Numbered from the stretch's first letter, positions 26,698-36,508 are shown. The stretch is 64,000 bases of DNA from Bacillus proteolyticus (GCF_001884065.1 NZ_MACH01000048.1:62001-126000), one strand, 5' to 3'. Program-made: numbers and translations. Notes: generated from the sequence alone by a model not told the origin.

Positions 26698-27606
26698 TCA
26701 TCTATCTGGTATATATGTGGAAACTATCCCTGTAGAGTGAGTAATACCACCGGCGCGTACGTAAGTGTGGCTTAACTGTAAACCTAAATTTCCAGCAGTA
26801 TTTGAAGTTCTAATTTTTGTATTCATTTGAGCTGTTTTGGGGACAGAGTTAAATAGATTTTTCTCCAGCGTCCAGCTTCCATATTTGTCACTTAATGATG
26901 AGCTACTGTTTATGCTAAAATCAGTTAAGTTTGAAAAAATTCTTGTTGGGAGCATAGTGGAATCAGGGGCGAAATCTATTAAAAGTTGTGATGAATAGGG
27001 TACAGATAATTGTGTATGCCAGCTTATAAAAGGCGGGTTTATAACTGTGTTTTTCATAGTATGAGATGCCGTAATATCCCACACAGATCCTGTTTTTTCG
27101 TTAATATCTACGACAGAACTGTTCTGACTAAATGTAATAGTTGTTGTTAATTCAGCCCCAGAATAAAAGGAGTAATGATAATTTCTCTTTGCTGTAACGG
27201 ACTTAGAAGTATAAGAATTTGAATGTAAAATCTTTTCTAAAGAGTGTGTGGATTCTTTTTGAATGGTCTCTATATTTTCTGTTTTCGCTTCTGAGAAGTA
27301 ATAGTCTCTATAGCTGATTTTGTTTATATAATAATCGGAGACAGCAAATAAATATAAATTTGTTTTTGGGGAAGATTCCAAGATGTTTGTTTTAATTGGA
27401 TTACCGTTATTATGGTGGAGCTGGATCCCAGCAGAATTCTTTTTTAGTAGGAGATTTGCTTTTTGTTCAGACGTATTTTTATCTTCATTCCAATTTGTTA
27501 TGTTTACTTGTATTGCATTCGTATTTCTCTCTTCAGCATGAACGACAGAAGAAAAACATAGCCCTAATAAGGAAATGAAAAATATATAAATCGTATTATT
27601 TTTCAT
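26698..27606 (-). CDS. Secreted beta-rich protein, unknown
   Basis: A 302-residue exported protein. The signal peptide runs from MKNNTIYIFF to a likely cut after VVHA (residue 24). The mature part is serine/threonine/asparagine-rich with many alternating hydrophobic residues, suggesting an all-beta fold. No lipobox, sortase motif, catalytic signature or repeats were seen, and there is no cysteine in the mature region. AAAGGAGG precedes the ATG at 27606; the upstream ATG at 27642 lies before that site and is rejected. Flanked by small membrane proteins on the same strand. A pore-forming or adhesive role is possible but not supported. Confidence 0.75.
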   Translation of the reverse strand: MKNNTIYIFFISLLGLCFSSVVHAEERNTNAIQVNITNWNEDKNTSEQKANLLLKKNSAGIQLHHNNGNPIKTNILESSPKTNLYLFAVSDYYINKISYRDYYFSEAKTENIETIQKESTHSLEKILHSNSYTSKSVTAKRNYHYSFYSGAELTTTITFSQNSSVVDINEKTGSVWDITASHTMKNTVINPPFISWHTQLSVPYSSQLLIDFAPDSTMLPTRIFSNLTDFSINSSSSLSDKYGSWTLEKNLFNSVPKTAQMNTKIRTSNTAGNLGLQLSHTYVRAGGITHSTGIVSTYIPDR

Positions 27607-27616
27607 GTTACCTCCT

Positions 27617-27829
27617 TTAATTAAGTTTTTGCTTCCATACAAAATTTATAAGGTAGGTAAGGGCAAGTGGAATGGCTGTGCTAGTTAAATAGTAACGGAT
27701 ACCACCATCAGGCATAAGTACATAAAATTTTAGAAAGTTAATATCGAATCCGTAAGCGATGCATTGAAAAAGAGATAATATAACTAGGAATGGTATAATG
27801 GGTACGTATCGTTTTATATTTTGAATCAT
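27617..27829 (-). CDS. Small two-helix membrane protein
   Basis: A 70-residue protein with two membrane helices (about residues 8-27 and 44-62). AAAGGAG lies six bases before the ATG. It ends 10 bases before the secreted protein gene, so the two are likely co-expressed. Function unknown. Confidence 0.7.
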   Translation of the reverse strand: MIQNIKRYVPIIPFLVILSLFQCIAYGFDINFLKFYVLMPDGGIRYYLTSTAIPLALTYLINFVWKQKLN

Positions 27830-27931
27830 GTAAAGCTCCTTTATATGGATAAATATACTTTTATTGTATCATATTGGATTATTTAATTTATACATAATTT
27901 TATAAGATTAAATGAAAGGAAAGATGAAAAA

Positions 27932-28441
27932 ATGAGCGTAACTGAACATAAAAAACAAGCGCCAAAAGAAGTGCGTTGCAAGATCGTAACAATTTCCGAT
28001 ACACGTACGGAAGAGACAGATAAGAGCGGACAACTACTACATGAATTGTTAAAAGAAGCAGGACATACAGTAACTTCTTATGAAATTGTAAAAGATGATA
28101 AAGAAAGTATTCAGCAAGCGGTGTTAGCTGGTTATCATAAGGAAGACGTAGATGTTGTATTAACAAATGGCGGTACTGGTATTACGAAACGTGATGTGAC
28201 AATTGAAGCAGTATCAGCGCTATTAGATAAAGAAATTGTTGGATTTGGTGAGTTGTTCCGCATGATTAGTTATTTAGAAGATATCGGAAGCAGCGCAATG
28301 TTAAGTAGAGCAATTGGTGGTACAATTGGGCGCAAAGTAGTCTTCTCGATGCCAGGGTCTAGCGGCGCAGTTCGCCTTGCGATGAATAAATTAATTTTAC
28401 CGGAATTAGGTCATATTACATTTGAGCTGCATCGCCAATGA
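27932..28441 (+). CDS. moaB: Molybdenum cofactor protein B
   Basis: A 169-residue cytoplasmic protein of the MoaB/MogA fold, which adenylylates molybdopterin. The molybdopterin-binding signature is seen in [14 protein letters not shown], with [13 protein letters not shown] near the start and [13 protein letters not shown] near the end. ATGA overlap with mobA shows translational coupling. Weak GGAAAG site before the ATG. Confidence 0.93.
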   Translation: MSVTEHKKQAPKEVRCKIVTISDTRTEETDKSGQLLHELLKEAGHTVTSYEIVKDDKESIQQAVLAGYHKEDVDVVLTNGGTGITKRDVTIEAVSALLDKEIVGFGELFRMISYLEDIGSSAMLSRAIGGTIGRKVVFSMPGSSGAVRLAMNKLILPELGHITFELHRQ

Positions 28442-29040
28442 GTAAGTGGGCTGGAATTGTATTAGCGGGTGGTATGTCGAGTAGATTCGGTGAACCGAAA
28501 GCGTTAGCGAGCTGGGGTGGGAGTACTTTTGTTGAGCATATTTTGAAAGTGATGACAACTGCGATACAAGAAGTTGTAGTCATTAGTAACTCCGATATAA
28601 AAGAGCGAGTAGAGAAATTCGTACAAGTTCCTGTTATAGAAGATATTCCGCATTATAAAGGAAATGGCCCACTTGCTGGCATTGTATCAGGAATGGAATA
28701 TATAGAAGCAGATTGGTACGCTATTATGCCTTGCGATGCACCAAATGTTTCGCTTGAATGGTTTACCATTTTACTAGAGCAAACGAGTGATGAGTATGAT
28801 GCGGTTGTGCCTATTATTAATGGAAGAAAACAACCGTTACTTGCGGCGTATCATAACCGTGTGAAAGAGAAGATTTACACTTTACTTCAGGAAGAGAAAA
28901 GAAGCATGGGGCAGCTTTTATCACAATGTAATGTGAAATATGTTGCCGGAGAAGATGTACAAGCAAATGCAGAATGGTTTATAAATGTGAATACGAAAGA
29001 AGAATATGCGCAGGCTCAAAAAGACCTTTCAAATGAATGA
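28438..29040 (+). CDS. mobA: Molybdenum cofactor guanylyltransferase
   Basis: A 200-residue enzyme adding GMP to molybdopterin cofactor. It has the nucleotidyltransferase start [18 protein letters not shown] and the metal aspartates in IMPCDAP. Length fits the family. It overlaps moaB by four bases. Its stop codon lies inside the terminator hairpin. Confidence 0.93.
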   Translation: MSKWAGIVLAGGMSSRFGEPKALASWGGSTFVEHILKVMTTAIQEVVVISNSDIKERVEKFVQVPVIEDIPHYKGNGPLAGIVSGMEYIEADWYAIMPCDAPNVSLEWFTILLEQTSDEYDAVVPIINGRKQPLLAAYHNRVKEKIYTLLQEEKRSMGQLLSQCNVKYVAGEDVQANAEWFINVNTKEEYAQAQKDLSNE

Positions 29041-29052
29041 AAGGTCTTTTTG
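29018..29052 (+). terminator. Terminator of moaB-mobA
   Basis: Arms AAAAAGACCTTTCA and TGAAAGGTCTTTTT begin inside the last codons of mobA; the TGA stop is part of the hairpin. Confidence 0.88.
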
Positions 29053-29557
29053 ATATACAGAAATTGGGGAACAATTGCTGTATACAGGTATGTGAGTAAG
29101 TAGATTTTAAGGGGAATCTCTTAAAATGGTTATACAGTAAAAACACTGTATAACCATATATTAATTTTTATGGGTTTTTATTACAAGTCTGTTTAGTTAT
29201 GTATCTTTTTGATATAATTAATATAGAAATAAAGAGATATTTCACCTTGTGTATCATTTCGTGAAAGAAATTTTATAATTGTGTAATAAACTTTCTTTGT
29301 CTAGTTGAAGGGAGTTTTTTGTTATGAAATTGATTTATATACATCTTTAGTTCTATACGATAGACATAGAATATATTTACAAATATAACATTTGATGGTT
29401 AGCGAAATGAAAAGGCCTGTTTTATACTAATATTGTGTCACCCCTTCTAAGGGACAGTGCGCAGCCGGTGATTGGCTAATGGGAACATTCTCATTTTGCC
29501 AGTGCCGGTTTTTTATTAGATAATGATGATAATAAATTTTTTGAGGGAGGGATCGTT
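29041..29557. other. 517-base intergenic region with hairpins
   Basis: No substantial gene. It holds a perfect 13-base inverted repeat at 29126-29157 (ATGGTTATACAGT and complement), a palindrome CTGTATACAG at 29078-29087, a tiny reading frame at 29324-29350 with a good AAGGGAG site (8 codons), and the structured leader at 29427-29519. Confidence 0.6.
29427..29519 (+). promoter_or_regulatory. Structured 5' leader of the kinase gene, possible attenuator
   Basis: CTAATA (29427-29432) can pair with TATTAG (29513-29518), closing two inner hairpins. One is near 29436-29456 (TGTC..GACA). The other is GC-rich at 29463-29509 (GCCGG..CCGG) and ends in a run of six T. The last element looks like a terminator 40 bases before the sensor kinase gene, so read-through may be regulated. 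No known riboswitch class was recognised. Confidence 0.5.
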
Positions 29558-31417
29558 TTGAAAAAGATAGATTTTACTTCTGTGAGAGAGCAAGTAGCTA
29601 GTTTTTATATTTATTCTATCTCTTTTCTTGGTTTAATTGCTGTTATGATTTCCTTATTTTTAATTGAAATGCCTTCCCATTTTGTATTACTTTTGTTGTT
29701 AATTATGTTTATGGGCATTACTGAGTATTTTCCTATCCGCATTTGGAGAGGTGGAATCACACTGAGCCTTACACTTATTTATACAATGAATTGGCAGTTT
29801 GGAATGTATATAACTGTTGTTTCATGTGTGGGTGTGATGTTAAGTATCCAATTGTTTCGCCGATTACCTATGCAAAGGACGGTATTTAATTGTGCGCAAC
29901 TTGCTCTTAGCATTGTATTAGCAGAATGGTTTTCGAGAGGGTGTTTCTCTTTTTTTATTTCTGGAATGAATCTTTCAGTTTTATATGAAAAATTCATAAT
30001 CTTATTTTTATTCAGCGCATTTCTTTGTCTATTTAACAGTTTATTTTATGATCTTTTAATCATACTTCTCCCTCAGCCTTATCCACTAGAAGAGTGGCGT
30101 AAAAAGAATATGTTAGTACTCTTGAGTTTGAGTTTTTGTTTATTTTATTCTTCACTTATACATATTTTAGATTACCGATATCGTGGCGTGATAGATGAAA
30201 TTATGGTACTGTTCTTCTTTTTCCCCCTTGTGGCAATTTGTATCATTAGCTCATTCGTTAGACAAATACGAGTGGAAAAAGAACGATTATATAAGCTTTT
30301 TTCTATTACGACGGAATTAAGTCACGGATTATCTGCCGGAAACTTACAACAGATGAAACAATCATTGAAAGGGTTTCTAGGAATACAGGCATATGTTTTA
30401 TGGGCGAAAGATGAAGAGAACTGGACGCTTTTATTAAAGGATGGAAAAGTACGTCGTGATATTTCTAATTATTCTGACCTGTATAAGGAGTTTGAAGAAA
30501 TATTAGAAACTGTTGTTGTGACGGATTGGAAAACAGGTATGGCTCCGGGAGATGAAGTGTTTGAAAATACGATGCGTTCCCTTGTGTATTTACCTCTTAA
30601 GGTAAATCATGAATTAGTTGGAATGTTTGTGGCAGGGAAAAGTAGGAGTGCGAGTTTTATTACTGAAGATGTACAAACTTTAGCTACGTTTGCCAATCAA
30701 TTAGGCAGCTTGCTTAAAACACGGACACTCGTCTCTGAACAGGAAAAAAGAACGATTTTAGAAGAGCGAAATCGAATTGCTCGTGAAATCCATGATGGAA
30801 TCGCACAAGCACTGGCTGGTGTGGTATTTCAGATGGAGTCAGCCCAGAAAAAATATGCAGATCAACCAAAAGACATGCAGCAAGTGGTTGATACAAGCAT
30901 AAAAAAATTACGGAAGAGTTTGAGTGAAGTCCGTTATTCTATTTATGCTTTAAAGCCATATCCAACACAAAGATTAGGACTAAAACAAGCAATTATAAAT
31001 AAAGTCCAATCCTTAAAACAAGAATATGATCTAGCCATTACATACCATGAAAGAGGTCGTTCTCGAAAACTTAGTTTTACGAAAGAACGAGTCATTTTCG
31101 ACACTTTACAGGAGAGTTTGCAGAACATTATAAAGCATGCAAGGGCAGATAAAGTTGATATTTTATTAAGTTATCAAAAGGGACATGTGCTTTTAAAGGT
31201 AAAGGATAACGGAATTGGCTTTTCTCTTTTTGAATCTATGATTAAAGCAAAGCATGAGCCGCATTATGGTATATTACATATGAATGAACAGGCTGAACAG
31301 CTAGGGGCTGCCCTTCAAATTGATAGTTCAAAAGGAAAAGGTACAGAAATCATATTGTTAATTCCAGATTCAGAAATGGGGGAGGAGTATCATGATTCGA
31401 ATATTAGTAGTGGATGA
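29558..31417 (+). CDS. NarL-type sensor histidine kinase, multi-helix
   Basis: A 619-residue sensor kinase. About seven membrane helices fill residues 15-235, with no large outside domain. A GAF-like domain follows (about 245-390). The HisKA_3 dimerisation helix has NRIAREIHDGIAQ, with H412 as acceptor. The HATPase domain ends the protein (LQNIIKHA, DNGIGF, GKGTEI). It pairs with the response regulator, whose gene overlaps its end by 26 bases. TTG start, five bases after a GGGAGGG site. The signal is unknown; downstream genes suggest control of extracellular protein production. Confidence 0.9.
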   Translation: MKKIDFTSVREQVASFYIYSISFLGLIAVMISLFLIEMPSHFVLLLLLIMFMGITEYFPIRIWRGGITLSLTLIYTMNWQFGMYITVVSCVGVMLSIQLFRRLPMQRTVFNCAQLALSIVLAEWFSRGCFSFFISGMNLSVLYEKFIILFLFSAFLCLFNSLFYDLLIILLPQPYPLEEWRKKNMLVLLSLSFCLFYSSLIHILDYRYRGVIDEIMVLFFFFPLVAICIISSFVRQIRVEKERLYKLFSITTELSHGLSAGNLQQMKQSLKGFLGIQAYVLWAKDEENWTLLLKDGKVRRDISNYSDLYKEFEEILETVVVTDWKTGMAPGDEVFENTMRSLVYLPLKVNHELVGMFVAGKSRSASFITEDVQTLATFANQLGSLLKTRTLVSEQEKRTILEERNRIAREIHDGIAQALAGVVFQMESAQKKYADQPKDMQQVVDTSIKKLRKSLSEVRYSIYALKPYPTQRLGLKQAIINKVQSLKQEYDLAITYHERGRSRKLSFTKERVIFDTLQESLQNIIKHARADKVDILLSYQKGHVLLKVKDNGIGFSLFESMIKAKHEPHYGILHMNEQAEQLGAALQIDSSKGKGTEIILLIPDSEMGEEYHDSNISSG

Positions 31418-32030
31418 TCATACTGTTTTGCGTGATGGAATTCGAAGTATATTGGAACTCGAATCTGATATGCGAGTAGTTGGGGAGGCTGTTTCCGGTG
31501 ATGAGGTAGTAAAGAAAGTAGAAGAGTGTAGGCCTGATTGTATCTTAATGGATATTAATTTACCAGGGAAAAATGGTATCGAGGCTACATCACTCGTGAA
31601 AAATCAGTATCCGAACTGCCGTGTTCTCGTATTAACTATGTATGAACATGATGAATACTTGATGTCTGCTCTTCGGGCAGGGGCAGACGGTTATTTACTG
31701 AAGGATTCATCATCCGAGCAGGTAGTGGCGGCAATCCGAATGGTATTACAAGGAGATTCTGTAATTCATCCGCGTATGACTAAAAAGTTGATTACATATC
31801 ATCAACAAACGAAATCAGAATCAAATGAAAATGAACTAACAGAACGTGAAAAAGAAATACTGTTTGAATTGGTTAAAGGTCTTAGCAATAAGGAAATTGC
31901 TGAGGCACTATATATTAGTGATAAGACAGTTAAAATCCATATTAATAAGATTTTCAGGAAATTAAATGTGAAAAGCCGTTCACAAGCAGTCATATATGCT
32001 GTTCGAAATCAGCTTGTTCCATTTTCTTAA
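31392..32030 (+). CDS. NarL/LuxR-type response regulator
   Basis: A 212-residue DNA-binding regulator. In the receiver domain (1-120) the acidic pocket is VVDDH, the phospho-acceptor is D54 in LMDINLPG, and TM (in VLTMYEH) and K (in LLKDSS) complete the switch. A LuxR-type helix-turn-helix fills about residues 145-207 (LTEREKEILFELVKGLSNKEIAEAL). GGGGGAGGAG precedes the ATG within the kinase gene, so the two are coupled. Likely targets are nearby secreted-protein genes, but this is inference. Confidence 0.95.
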   Translation: MIRILVVDDHTVLRDGIRSILELESDMRVVGEAVSGDEVVKKVEECRPDCILMDINLPGKNGIEATSLVKNQYPNCRVLVLTMYEHDEYLMSALRAGADGYLLKDSSSEQVVAAIRMVLQGDSVIHPRMTKKLITYHQQTKSESNENELTEREKEILFELVKGLSNKEIAEALYISDKTVKIHINKIFRKLNVKSRSQAVIYAVRNQLVPFS

Positions 32031-32043
32031 ATGAAAATCATTT

Positions 32044-32106
32044 AAAAGAACTACTCTGTACCTTATTATTTTACTCAAAATAATAAGGAGCGGAGTAGTT
32101 CTTTTG
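32044..32106 (+). terminator. Long terminator after the two-component pair
   Basis: Arms of about 27 bases with a small bulge (AAGAACTACTC...AAAATAATAAGG...GAGTAGTTCTT) are followed by T. Confidence 0.85.
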
Positions 32107-32273
32107 CACTATACGGTATAGAACTAATAACTAAAAAAAATATTCCTTTTTGGTAATTTTCAGAAAAATTTAAATTTATTAAGATAAGAAAGTAGAGTCG
32201 TAGCCTAATAGTTTTGGAGATTTATGTTATGCAATGACTATAGATACAAATAAATTTAGATGGGGGAACTTGT

Positions 32274-35200
32274 ATGAAGAGAGGAAAATTTGGGAGGGTT
32301 CTTACAGGAACATTAGTTGCTGGTATGCTATTGTCACAAGGTATTCCGTATAATGTATTAGCAGAAAGTCCGGCTGAACTGAAGCCAGTTGATAATGCGG
32401 AACAGGTACTAAAGAATCTGTCTCCAGAACAAAGAAAAGCGTTGGAACAGCTAGATGTAAGCCCTAATTTTACGATTTCACCTGATATTGATACGAATAG
32501 TCCTAAATTAGTTAACGTTATCGTGGAATTCAATCAAGCTCCAGCAAAAATTGAAGTGATGAAACAAGCGGCGAAAGGGAAGAAAATAGCTGCTACTACT
32601 GCGCAAGCAAAAGTGGATGAAGAGCATAAAGTGTTCAAACAACATGTCGAATCTTTAAAATCGAAGAAAGATGTTGGCACTTACGATACGAAAAAAGTGG
32701 AAATCACACGCGAATATAAGAATGCAATCAACGGTGTAGCGATGACTTTACCTGGTGTGGCTGTGCAGGAGTTGATCCAATCTGGAGTAGTAAACCGTGT
32801 CTTTAAAGATTACGAGGTAAAAGTAGAACCTCCAGTAGAAACACAAAAAGAAATCCAGCCAAAAATGGCGGACAGCATTCCGCAAATTGGTGTAGACAAG
32901 CTTCATGCAGAAAACATTACAGGTAAAGGGATTAAAGTCGGCGTTCTTGATACAGGTGTTGACTATAATCACCCAGATTTAAAAGATGCTTATAAAGGCG
33001 GATATGATTTTGTAGATAACGATGCAAATCCGATGGAAACAACGTACGAGGATTGGATAAAAGCTGGTAAGCCAGAGTATCCAGGCTTAGTGTACTATAC
33101 AAACCATGGTACACATGTAGCAGGAACGATTGCAGCTCAAAAGAAAAATAATGCAGATTACGCTGTAAAAGGTGTGGCACCTGATGTAGATTTATATGCT
33201 TACAGAGTACTAGGACCATGGGGCGGAGGAAATACAGCGGGAATCCTTGCCGGAATGGATAAAGCAATTGCAGATGGTATGGATGTCATCAACATGTCGC
33301 TAGGCGCACAGACGAATGATCCGCTATATGCTACTTCTGTCGCAGTAAATAACGCCATGCTTTCAGGAGTAGCGACAGTTGTTGCCGCAGGAAACAATGG
33401 ACCAAACGAAAAGACGCTCGGTTCCCCTGGAACGGCAGCTCTTGGTATTTCAGTAGGGGCAAGTGATGCTGCCATGTCTATTCCTACATTCAGCGCAAGT
33501 GTATCTAACGAAAAATTTGAAAATATGCAGCTATTAGGAAAAGATTTTCCTAATAAGTTAGAAGATCTACAAGGACAATCGTTACCGATTGTATTTGCGG
33601 GACTTGGTAAACCAGCTGATTTTACGGGGAAAGATCTTAACGGAAAAATTGCGTTAATTCAGCGCGGAGAAATTACGTTTGATGAAAAAATTAAAAATGC
33701 AAAAAATGCTAGGGCAAAAGCGGTTATCGTATATAACAATGCTGACGGCCAAATATCTGCCTACTTAGGTGAGGGGGTAGGTCTTATTCCATCTTTCCGC
33801 CTGTCAAAAGCGGATGGCGAACGGTTAAAGGCGCTAGGAGAAGTATCTTTCAAATTCGAAACGCTGGGCAATACAAAAACGGAAGGTGATCACTTAGCTG
33901 ATTTCAGCTCACGCGGACCGGTAAACGGAAATTATGACATTAAGCCGGATGTAGTCGCTCCTGGTGTGTCGGTTTTTTCTACTGCACCAGAATATATCAA
34001 TGATCCGCAGGACGGTATAAATTACGGCAATGCATATGTACGCTTGTCTGGTACTTCTATGGCGTCTCCTCATGTAGCAGGTACAGCAGCATTGATCCTG
34101 CAGCAGCATCCAGAATACACTCCTTTCGATGTAAAAGCGGCTCTTATGAATACATCCGATGATTTGAATGGCCAGAATTCCGTATACGAAGTGGGTGCGG
34201 GGCGCATTGATGCGTATCAAGCTGTTCATACGGACACATCCATTAAAGTATTAGACAAAACACAAAATGTCGAGAATGGAAAAGTTGTCGAAATTGACGA
34301 ACAAACAGGTTCCATCGTGTTTGGTAGACATGTTAAGCAAGGGGATAAACCGATTGAAGCGAGCAAAAAAGTGGCTGTCCAGAACAACAGTAAAGAAGAA
34401 AAATCCTTTAAAGTAGAAGTGGAGTATCACGGTGAGCGTACAGGTATTCAAGATGCAGTAAAGAACGGTATACAAGTTGAGGTGCCTGCATATCTTACAG
34501 TGGCAAGTGGAAAGTCACAGGAACTGCAGCCAAAAATTACGATTCCTGGTAGCGCAGCGAAAGGCAGATACGAAGGATATATTCATGTAACGAATGCGAA
34601 CAATCCGTCCGAAACGTATCAAATTCCATTCGCTGTCATGGTGACGGAAAAGGGATTTGAATATGTAAAGACAAGTACACCATCCGTAACGAATACAACG
34701 CCTTTTTGGCAAGGTTTATACCCTTTTGTTCACGGAATAATAAAGTTGAATAGTCAGATGCAAACAATCGATGTGCTTGTTAAGGACAGCAAAGCAGGGA
34801 AAGCTGTAGGTTTTATAGGAACAGCGAACACTAGTAAATTACTGATAGATGTAGAAACTTATCTTATGAATGCATTCAGTGGTACTGTCTATCCATTTAC
34901 AAACGATCCTTCTAAGCCAATTGGTGATCTTCCTGTGAAGCTTCCAGCAGGCGATTATATATTGGAATTTATTGCGCACGATGAGGAAGGGAAATCATAT
35001 GTTGCAGATAATCCGCTTATCGTGGACAATACAGCACCGGAAGTGAACATGGATAAAAAACCGGGTGTAATTGAGGTTAATGACTCCATGTTTACAGTAG
35101 AGGATGGACAAAAAGCAGTATGGCTGCATGGAACAGCTAAGGATGCAACAGTGGATCTATTAAAATCCAAAGGGTTGAACTACGATCAATCGTCTAACGA

Positions 35201-36410
35201 AATGGGGTACTCTGCAAACTCTGGGTTCATAAATGGGTACTTCCCAATACAAGCAAACGGAGATGTGAAATTCGGTATTGAGGAAAGCGACATTGCAAAA
35301 AAACCTTTAAATTTGACTTTGACTACGTCTGATATCGCGACGGCAGTTGGTAAACAAAACTATGTTTTCGTAAAAGAAGGTACGGAATATACGACTTCTA
35401 GTTACGATAAGAAAGACGTGAAAATTGACGATACAGTTACGATGACACTTAGCCTCAATAATGTAAAGCAGCTTGTATCTGGAGAATTCCAAGTAGGGTT
35501 CAATAACGATTTGTTTAAGTTTGAGAATGTGAAGCTGAACAATGCGGCAAACGAGTATGCAAAGGAAAAGGGCCTGGAGGTATCGTTGCAAGAACCTGTG
35601 GTGACAGAAGGAACTAACACTAATACGGTGAAAGTTGGCGCATCTATGAAAGGGAATGCATTCAACGGTATGGACGGGGATATGCCTTTTCTTGATGTCA
35701 CGTTCAAAGTAGTAAGTGATGCATATTACGATAATGCTACCGGATTTCAGGTGAATCAGGCGTCTTATATGAAAGCGGGACAAACAGCTGCTACTGCCAT
35801 TCCTTATGTCGGTCCGGAAAGCTTTAACATCATTCCAACGCATTCGAGAGTGCAGGGTTATATCGGGCCGGAAGCATTTTTGAGAAATGACGGTAGTTTG
35901 TCAAAAGGTGATTATTCAAAAATCGGTGCCCAAGTATATGCAATGTCCCCAAAAGGTAAAAAATATCAGGGAACAATTGATAGTAGAGGGGAATACACGA
36001 TTAAGGGTATCCCAGCTTCTAATGAAGCATATACAGTTGTTTTCGATGTTCCGGGACATCTCAAAGCGATGCAGAAATTCATTCCTGGATATTCTGTAAA
36101 CGGTGAGATGCGCGGGCAACATGTTAGATTACGTGCTACAAATCTTGCGGGGGATGTGAATGGTGATAGATTGATTGACATTCGCGATATGCAAAGTGTA
36201 GTTGATGTATACGGTAAGAAAGATGCATCTATCTTGCCGCAAGACATTAACCAAGACGGTGTCGTAGACGAGAAAGATGTCCGCTTCATTGAGAAAAACT
36301 TCTTGCAAAAAGAAGTCGGTGTTCCAGAAGTAGTTAAGCCAAAAGAAACAATTGGCAAAAAAGGGCTGGCAGATTTCTTACGTCAGATCGGTCTAGAACC
36401 GAAGAAATAA
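32274..36410 (+). CDS. Large secreted subtilase with cohesin-like and dockerin-like modules
   Basis: A 1378-residue S8 serine protease. Order of parts: signal peptide (cut near residue 30 after VLA), I9 propeptide (about 78-185), catalytic domain with D226 (VGVLDTGVD), H278 (NHGTHVAG) and S595 (SGTSMASPH). A PA domain (about 436-526) is inserted in the catalytic domain, as in Vpr/lactocepin types. Next come Fn3-like beta domains, a cohesin-like domain (about 1049-1170, with VTMTLSLNNVKQLVSGEFQV) and a dockerin-like double Ca2+ loop (about 1290-1344, GDVNGDRLIDIRD and DINQDGVVDEKD). It is secreted, with no sortase motif. Good RBS (GGGGG). It stands alone downstream of the two-component system. 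Confidence 0.92.
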   Translation: MKRGKFGRVLTGTLVAGMLLSQGIPYNVLAESPAELKPVDNAEQVLKNLSPEQRKALEQLDVSPNFTISPDIDTNSPKLVNVIVEFNQAPAKIEVMKQAAKGKKIAATTAQAKVDEEHKVFKQHVESLKSKKDVGTYDTKKVEITREYKNAINGVAMTLPGVAVQELIQSGVVNRVFKDYEVKVEPPVETQKEIQPKMADSIPQIGVDKLHAENITGKGIKVGVLDTGVDYNHPDLKDAYKGGYDFVDNDANPMETTYEDWIKAGKPEYPGLVYYTNHGTHVAGTIAAQKKNNADYAVKGVAPDVDLYAYRVLGPWGGGNTAGILAGMDKAIADGMDVINMSLGAQTNDPLYATSVAVNNAMLSGVATVVAAGNNGPNEKTLGSPGTAALGISVGASDAAMSIPTFSASVSNEKFENMQLLGKDFPNKLEDLQGQSLPIVFAGLGKPADFTGKDLNGKIALIQRGEITFDEKIKNAKNARAKAVIVYNNADGQISAYLGEGVGLIPSFRLSKADGERLKALGEVSFKFETLGNTKTEGDHLADFSSRGPVNGNYDIKPDVVAPGVSVFSTAPEYINDPQDGINYGNAYVRLSGTSMASPHVAGTAALILQQHPEYTPFDVKAALMNTSDDLNGQNSVYEVGAGRIDAYQAVHTDTSIKVLDKTQNVENGKVVEIDEQTGSIVFGRHVKQGDKPIEASKKVAVQNNSKEEKSFKVEVEYHGERTGIQDAVKNGIQVEVPAYLTVASGKSQELQPKITIPGSAAKGRYEGYIHVTNANNPSETYQIPFAVMVTEKGFEYVKTSTPSVTNTTPFWQGLYPFVHGIIKLNSQMQTIDVLVKDSKAGKAVGFIGTANTSKLLIDVETYLMNAFSGTVYPFTNDPSKPIGDLPVKLPAGDYILEFIAHDEEGKSYVADNPLIVDNTAPEVNMDKKPGVIEVNDSMFTVEDGQKAVWLHGTAKDATVDLLKSKGLNYDQSSNEMGYSANSGFINGYFPIQANGDVKFGIEESDIAKKPLNLTLTTSDIATAVGKQNYVFVKEGTEYTTSSYDKKDVKIDDTVTMTLSLNNVKQLVSGEFQVGFNNDLFKFENVKLNNAANEYAKEKGLEVSLQEPVVTEGTNTNTVKVGASMKGNAFNGMDGDMPFLDVTFKVVSDAYYDNATGFQVNQASYMKAGQTAATAIPYVGPESFNIIPTHSRVQGYIGPEAFLRNDGSLSKGDYSKIGAQVYAMSPKGKKYQGTIDSRGEYTIKGIPASNEAYTVVFDVPGHLKAMQKFIPGYSVNGEMRGQHVRLRATNLAGDVNGDRLIDIRDMQSVVDVYGKKDASILPQDINQDGVVDEKDVRFIEKNFLQKEVGVPEVVKPKETIGKKGLADFLRQIGLEPKK

Positions 36411-36421
36411 AGTGAAACTAT

Positions 36422-36457
36422 AATCCGTGGGGGTTTTGTTCATCCCCCACGGATTAT
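36422..36457 (+). terminator. Hairpin after the subtilase gene
   Basis: Twelve-base arms AATCCGTGGGGG and CCCCCACGGATT. The T run after it is poor (ATTATTAG), so termination strength is uncertain. Confidence 0.6.
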
Positions 36458-36508
36458 TAGCCTTCACCAATCGGACGTTTACTGCCTACAAAAAGCGGGA
36501 TAAAAATA
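36456..36508 (-). repeat. Dispersed intergenic repeat, minus orientation
   Basis: Read on the minus strand it gives TTTTATCCCGCT...AAACGTCCGATTGGTGAAGG. The same element, 11 bases longer inside, is at 48195-48262 in + orientation. It resembles intergenic repeats scattered in B. cereus-group genomes. Confidence 0.7.

Noticed and set aside
29427..29519. Known riboswitch class (c-di-GMP, Mn2+, ZTP, fluoride) for the kinase leader
   Set aside because: None of the conserved cores of these classes could be read, so it is reported only as an unassigned structured leader.
29558..32030. Identification of the two-component pair as LiaSR or DegSU
   Set aside because: The many N-terminal helices and GAF-like domain do not match LiaS or DegS, so no name is given.
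32748..36358. Several minus-strand frames inside the subtilase gene
   Set aside because: All lie opposite conserved catalytic or Ca2+-loop coding and lack ribosome sites.
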